Source: Actinomycetota bacterium
GTDB lineage: Bacteria; Actinomycetota; Actinomycetes; S36-B12; UBA5976
Assembly: GCA_009704345.1 (NCBI GenBank)
Contig: WLEH01000008.1
Location: 1-14,146, forward strand
Direction: 5' to 3'
DNA: 14,146 nucleotides
The notes beneath the pieces were generated by a model. The model searched no databases. It had not been told where the DNA came from and saw nothing but the letters and a program-made list of their open reading frames with translations. Shown piece after piece: positions 13,707-14,146 of this stretch. The position numbers and the translations under genes are program-made. Position 1 is the first letter of the stretch. Each line of letters starts with the position of its first letter.

Positions 13707-14146
13707 TTAATTTAGCGCTTCGGCGAGTCTCACATACTGGTCGATATTTAGCATCTCGCCGCGCAAAGTTGGGTCAATCCCAGCTGCAATCAATGCCTTT
13801 TCCGCTGCAGCCGAACCGCCAGCTATTGCGCCCAGCGCGCTACGTAACATTTTGCGGCGCTGATTGAATGCCGCATCAATAACTCTAAAAATTTGCGCTT
13901 GACTTACACTGGTTTGAATCGGAGTTACTCGCTGGCCAAAAACTAATCCAGAATCAACGTTAGGAACTGGAATAAAAACCGGCCGAGGAATATTTGCTCC
14001 TCGACTCACTTTCATAAACCACTGCAGTTTGACGCTAGGTGCACCATATGCGGCATCACCAGGGGCTGCAGCAAGTCGATCAGCAACTTCCGCTTGCACC
14101 ATCACCAACATCTTGGTGATGGTAGGAAATTTACTCAATAAAGTGA
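13707..14146 (-). CDS. rsmA: 16S rRNA (adenine1518/1519-N6)-dimethyltransferase, 5' end outside window
   Basis: Dimethylates two adjacent adenines in the 3' terminal loop of 16S rRNA during 30S maturation (RsmA/KsgA). Only the C-terminal part, about 145 residues, is in the window; the N-terminal SAM-binding motifs are missing because the frame runs off the edge. A TTG at 14138 could be read as a start but lies in the middle of the family homology, so it is rejected. Visible hallmarks are MLVMVQAEVADRL, YGAPSVKLQWF, FIPVPNVDSGLV (the RsmA proline-rich PxPxVDS) and AAFNQRRKMLRSAL (the family FxxRRKxL). The helical C-terminal domain ends in VRLAEALN. It is followed 9 nt later by ispE. An 11-bp hairpin lies in the coding sequence near the window edge. 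Confidence 0.95.
   Translation of the reverse strand, partial: TLLSKFPTITKMLVMVQAEVADRLAAAPGDAAYGAPSVKLQWFMKVSRGANIPRPVFIPVPNVDSGLVFGQRVTPIQTSVSQAQIFRVIDAAFNQRRKMLRSALGAIAGGSAAAEKALIAAGIDPTLRGEMLNIDQYVRLAEALN
14098..14123. repeat. Perfect 11-bp inverted repeat with 4-nt loop inside rsmA
   Basis: ACCATCACCAA (14098-14108) and TTGGTGATGGT (14113-14123) pair perfectly around a 4-nt loop. In the rsmA message it forms a strong hairpin with GAUG loop over the codons for TITKMLVMV. It has no U-run on either strand, so it is not a typical terminator. Confidence 0.7.

Noticed and set aside
14136..14138. TTG as the start of a short rsmA
   Set aside because: The frame stays open to the window edge, and the segment around it is internal in the RsmA family, so the gene is cut by the window rather than short.
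1..14146. CRISPR array, insertion sequence, prophage, toxin-antitoxin or defence genes
   Set aside because: No regularly spaced repeats, transposase or integrase motifs, terminal inverted repeats or defence-type domains were found; every sizeable frame is accounted for by a known family.

Overview
The window is a gene-dense piece of an actinobacterial chromosome. Two things point to this group. First, the gene order rsmA-ispE / TetR regulator / glmU-prs-rplY-pth / mfd, SurA-like lipoprotein, mazG / eno-ftsB closely follows the block known in Mycobacterium tuberculosis (Rv1010 to Rv1024). Second, the proteins have actinobacterial features: a CysQ-type bisphosphate nucleotidase, a GlmU with a long C-terminal tail, and a tRNA-Gln without an encoded CCA end. 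The sequence is clearly AT-richer than typical Actinobacteria, and intergenic gaps are very short or negative. This suggests a streamlined, low-GC lineage such as the freshwater acI / Nanopelagicales group; that placement is inference.

Layout: (1) 1-1534, minus strand: ftsB (cut by the window edge) directly behind eno. (2) 1626-2483, plus strand: an MpaB/DUF2236-family putative oxygenase, divergent from eno and overlapping the end of mazG tail-to-tail. (3) 2467-11556, minus strand: a long co-directional run read as tRNA-Gln(UUG), glmU, prs, rplY, pth, cysQ, mfd, SurA-like lipoprotein, mazG. Between the proteins the only sizeable gap is 126 nt, in front of rplY. (4) 11612-12783, plus strand: a TetR-family and a MarR-family regulator, nearly overlapping. 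(5) 12780-14146, minus strand: rsmA (5' end outside the window) and ispE, with ispE ending inside the last codons of the MarR gene.

Most genes are housekeeping. GlmU supplies UDP-GlcNAc for the wall, Prs makes PRPP, IspE serves isoprenoid synthesis, bL25, Pth and RsmA serve the ribosome and translation, Mfd couples repair to transcription, MazG cleans the nucleotide pool, CysQ handles PAP/PAPS, enolase serves glycolysis and FtsB division. No mobile element, CRISPR array, phage gene or defence system was seen, and no stretch over 300 bases lacks a gene.

The most interesting non-coding signal is the rplY leader. An 11-bp helix there would enclose the rplY start codon and touch its Shine-Dalgarno, and an 8-bp helix and two small hairpins nest inside it. 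This looks like a candidate translational-control element for bL25. Secondary points are a bL25 lacking the usual actinobacterial C-terminal domain, imperfect palindromes at both divergent promoter regions, an 11-bp perfect hairpin inside rsmA, and the lone MpaB-like gene inserted in an otherwise conserved block.
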